A DNA stretch of 64,000 nucleotides from Candidatus Eisenbergiella merdavium (GTDB lineage: Bacteria > Bacillota > Clostridia > Lachnospirales > Lachnospiraceae), in the NCBI GenBank assembly GCA_019119595.1, contig DWWS01000050.1, forward strand, positions 62,001-126,000, given 5' to 3'. Within the stretch, counting starts at the first letter, position 1. Each line of letters opens with the position of its first letter. The translations under genes were made by a program, and so were the position numbers. The notes below the pieces were generated by a model. The model did not search any database and had not been told where the DNA came from. It was given only the letters and a program-made list of their open reading frames with translations. This document shows positions 62,039 to 64,000 of the stretch, piece after piece.

Positions 62039-63037
62039 TTGGAAGATAAAGACATTTTCCGGACTGCGGTATTTGGCGGATACCAGAAGGAAGACGTAAC
62101 GGATTACATCCGTTCTCTGGAAAACGAGAACGAAACGCTCCGGATCCTTGCGAATAAAGAAAAAAGCGATCTCAGGACTCAGCTTGAGAAGGAAAAGGCA
62201 GTAAGCGAAGAGCTGAAAACCTCTCTGGCTGCCATGCACGATAAGATCGCTTCCCTGGAGAACAGGCCGGAGCCGCCGGAAAGCACGGAAAATACGGAAA
62301 ACACGCAGCGCAGTCCCGTTGCTGAACAGAATGAAGCCATGGAAAAAGCGGCCGCAGCGGAGGCCTCCGCGCAGCAGAGCCGTCTGCTGCAGGAGCAGCA
62401 GCTCCTGGCCGAAAATCTGATGCGGATGCAGAAGGAAATGCAGACACAATGGCAGAAGGAGCTGGAGCAGCTCCGCCAATCCTGGGAAGAAATCCGGGAG
62501 AGGCTCGAAAGCGATGCCCTGTCCCGCTCTCCTCTTTCGCAAAACAGCCCGCCTCAGAGCAGCGGCGAACCGCCCAGACCTCAGCCTGCTGCACAGGAGG
62601 ATTTCCCTTCCGCTTTCAAACAGGCAAAGGAGGATATGGAACAGGCGGTTGCTGATTCAGAACAGGCGATTATCGATTCAGAGCAGGCGATTACCGATTC
62701 AGCGCAGGCGGTTGCTGATTCATCGCAGGCGGTTGCTGATTCAGCGCAGGCGGTTACTGAGCTGGAGGAAGCGGCTTCCGCTGCTGTGGTCCCCGCTCCT
62801 GCGGCGCACACCGCTTCCGCTTCGGAGCCGACGGAACAGGACGAAGCCTCATCCGGGGAGGTCTGCACGCAGGCTCCTGACTCTGCTCCTGATTTTGCTC
62901 CTGATCTTGCTCCCGGTACCGCTCCTGACGATTCTCCGGCGCCTGTCCTGCCGCAGTATGCACACAAGGCCGACGCTTCCATCTCCCGGTCGCAGAAGCA
63001 TCTTGAGGAGCTGCTTCTGAAGCTGGATAATTTCTAA
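62039..63037 (+). CDS. DivIVA-like protein with low-complexity repeats and conserved C-terminal tail
   Basis: 332 residues. The start codon is TTG at 62039 with AAAGGAGG upstream. The N-terminus FRTAVFGGYQKEDVTDYI is DivIVA-like, followed by a coiled coil to about 155, then Gln/Ala/Pro-rich disordered sequence with a heptad-like repeat (QAVADS). The last 28 residues (L-x2-Y-A-x-K-x-D-x-S-I-x3-Q-K-x3-E-L-L-x2-L-D-N) match the tail of the Wzz/BY-kinase-like protein of the other locus at 15 positions. It may recruit the glycan machinery at curved membrane. Next to the second DivIVA-like gene. Confidence 0.75.
   Translation: MEDKDIFRTAVFGGYQKEDVTDYIRSLENENETLRILANKEKSDLRTQLEKEKAVSEELKTSLAAMHDKIASLENRPEPPESTENTENTQRSPVAEQNEAMEKAAAAEASAQQSRLLQEQQLLAENLMRMQKEMQTQWQKELEQLRQSWEEIRERLESDALSRSPLSQNSPPQSSGEPPRPQPAAQEDFPSAFKQAKEDMEQAVADSEQAIIDSEQAITDSAQAVADSSQAVADSAQAVTELEEAASAAVVPAPAAHTASASEPTEQDEASSGEVCTQAPDSAPDFAPDLAPGTAPDDSPAPVLPQYAHKADASISRSQKHLEELLLKLDNF
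62642..62767. repeat. 21-bp tandem repeat (six copies) in the DivIVA-like gene
   Basis: Units of 21 bp encode the seven-residue pattern Q-A-[VI]-x-D-S-[EAS]. About six copies lie in tandem and in frame. Whole-unit expansion would lengthen the linker without frameshift. Confidence 0.85.
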
Positions 63038-63064
63038 AACATACGGATTGAGAGGAAAAAATAG

Positions 63065-63901
63065 ATGAAAAAATTTCGAACAGCCTTATTTAACGGATAC
63101 CAGAAGGGTGCGGTCGATGAATATCTGGAGGAACTGACAAATGAGCTGGAGGAGCTGCGCGAGGACGCCATAAAGGCCCAGTCCGCAGACCAACTCAGCG
63201 CCAGGCTGAAGCAGGCGGAGGAGCAGAACGCACAGCTTAAAAAGCAGCTTCAGGAGCAGTCCGCGAAACTGGAAGAAGAAGCCGCTCAGAGCAAAAGACT
63301 TCTTGCGGAGCAGGAAAAACAACTCGCAGACCAGGAGCTCAGGCTCCGGCAAAAGGAACAGGAATTTCAGCAGGAACGCAAGCGGATTCTGGAGCAGAAC
63401 ACAGAATATGCGCAAAACGCTGAAAAGCTGAAAAAGTACGAAACCGATTATTCCTCCTTTATGGATCTGATGGTGGATATGAAGGCTCAGGCCCGCAAAA
63501 TTGTAACGGACGCGCAGGCCGATGCGGAGGAGATCCTGCTCATGGCGCGGAAAGACGCGGACGGCATCACGGAATCCGCCCAGGCAGACGCGGAAAAAAT
63601 CACCGGTCAGGCAATGCTTGAGGCAGACGATTACCGCAGGAACATGGAAAGCGAGCTGGAAAAACGAAAGGAAGAGGAAGCTCTGAAATTCCAGATGGCG
63701 CGTTTCAAGATCGCAGGATATCTGGATTCCCTGAACCGCTCCCAGAACAAGCTCCTTGAGGTATACGAGGAATTCGGCCGGATCGTGGGACAGCTGCCTC
63801 TCAGGCTCGGAGACGTATTTTCCGAAAAGGATTTTGAGCTTCTTGACGACCCTCGGAAGGAGGAAAAGCCCTCTGAACAGAATACGCAGGAAAACGAGTG
63901 A
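63065..63901 (+). CDS. DivIVA-like coiled-coil protein (pel locus)
   Basis: 278 residues. It starts MKKFRTALFNGYQ, as does the 38573-39343 protein, then has a long coiled coil, an Ala/Asp-rich block (DAQADAEEILLMARKDADGI) and LDSLNRSQNKLLEVYEEFGR. The two are clear paralogues, one in each polysaccharide locus. It probably oligomerises on curved membrane. GAGAGGA lies nine bases before the ATG. It ends the plus-strand run; beyond it to 64000 I see no gene. Confidence 0.87.
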   Translation: MKKFRTALFNGYQKGAVDEYLEELTNELEELREDAIKAQSADQLSARLKQAEEQNAQLKKQLQEQSAKLEEEAAQSKRLLAEQEKQLADQELRLRQKEQEFQQERKRILEQNTEYAQNAEKLKKYETDYSSFMDLMVDMKAQARKIVTDAQADAEEILLMARKDADGITESAQADAEKITGQAMLEADDYRRNMESELEKRKEEEALKFQMARFKIAGYLDSLNRSQNKLLEVYEEFGRIVGQLPLRLGDVFSEKDFELLDDPRKEEKPSEQNTQENE

Positions 63902-64000
63902 TGAGTGAAACAGCTCCGGAAAGCAAGTGACTCACAGCCTCAGCTCTGCCGGAAACCATCCGAGTGCGCCTGTGGTATATCGCGGCTGAATTCAATCAGG

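Noticed and set aside
63901-64000. Short frame starting ATGAGTGAAACAG after the last DivIVA-like gene
   Set aside because: It stops after nine codons; nothing else supportable is seen to the window end.

Overview
The window looks like a chromosomal piece of a Clostridia/Lachnospiraceae-type Gram-positive gut bacterium. The reasons are a moderately GC-rich coding style with strong GGAGG ribosome sites, a T-box leader, a DUF3793-flavodoxin pair, a FeoB-associated Cys-rich peptide, and Gram-positive-type pel genes. No rRNA, tRNA, CRISPR array or prophage is visible.

Layout. 1-11.3 kb is ordinary accessory and housekeeping content: an MMPL exporter with a heptad-repeat partner (running off the left edge) and a divergent TetR regulator; two serine hydrolases; a Fur-like regulator with a Cys-rich membrane peptide; an SRAP protein; and a 2-isopropylmalate synthase fused to an AraC-type DNA-binding domain behind a T-box leader. 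11.8-18.2 kb (+) holds a large PAS/GAF/EAL protein and a CheB-CheR-PAS protein. 18.3-19.5 kb (-) is an iron-type flavodoxin/DUF3793 pair. 19.7-27.6 kb (-) is a five-gene c-di-GMP signalling operon: diguanylate cyclase, degenerate-GGDEF/EAL protein, hybrid histidine kinase, REC-HD-GYP protein and Hpt protein.

28.0-44.6 kb (-) is one long, tightly spaced, often translationally coupled gene run. It starts with a MotA/TolQ-like proton-channel protein fused to a degenerate EAL domain, then a MotB-like one-helix protein carrying CnaB-like extracellular domains. It continues with a Wzz/BY-kinase-like protein, a DivIVA-like coiled coil, an O-antigen-ligase-like protein, VanZ, a flippase, two GT4 and one WecG/TagA glycosyltransferase, a set of genes sufficient for GDP-D-glycero-D-manno-heptose (HddA, GmhA, and an HddC-GmhB fusion), and an EAL protein. 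I read it as a surface-glycan locus with a stator-like motor or sensor.

44.8-47.1 kb carries what looks like a DNA inversion switch. A perfect 22-bp inverted repeat flanks a 1.1-kb segment that holds a hydrolase gene and an outward-facing promoter, beside a tyrosine recombinase gene. In the orientation given, the promoter points at a terminator. Inverted, it would point at the stator/heptose-glycan operon.

47.3-63.9 kb (+) is a Gram-positive Pel operon behind a c-di-GMP-I riboswitch and terminator: pelD (with an extra N-terminal SDR-like domain), pelE, two tandem DUF2194 deacetylases, pelF and pelG. CotH, a VTC polyphosphate polymerase, DUF4956, DUF4832 and two DivIVA-like proteins follow. 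The two divergent loci share DivIVA-like paralogues and a matching C-terminal tail motif, so they may form one c-di-GMP-tuned and possibly phase-variable envelope-polysaccharide system. About ten c-di-GMP-related proteins or RNA elements lie in 64 kb.
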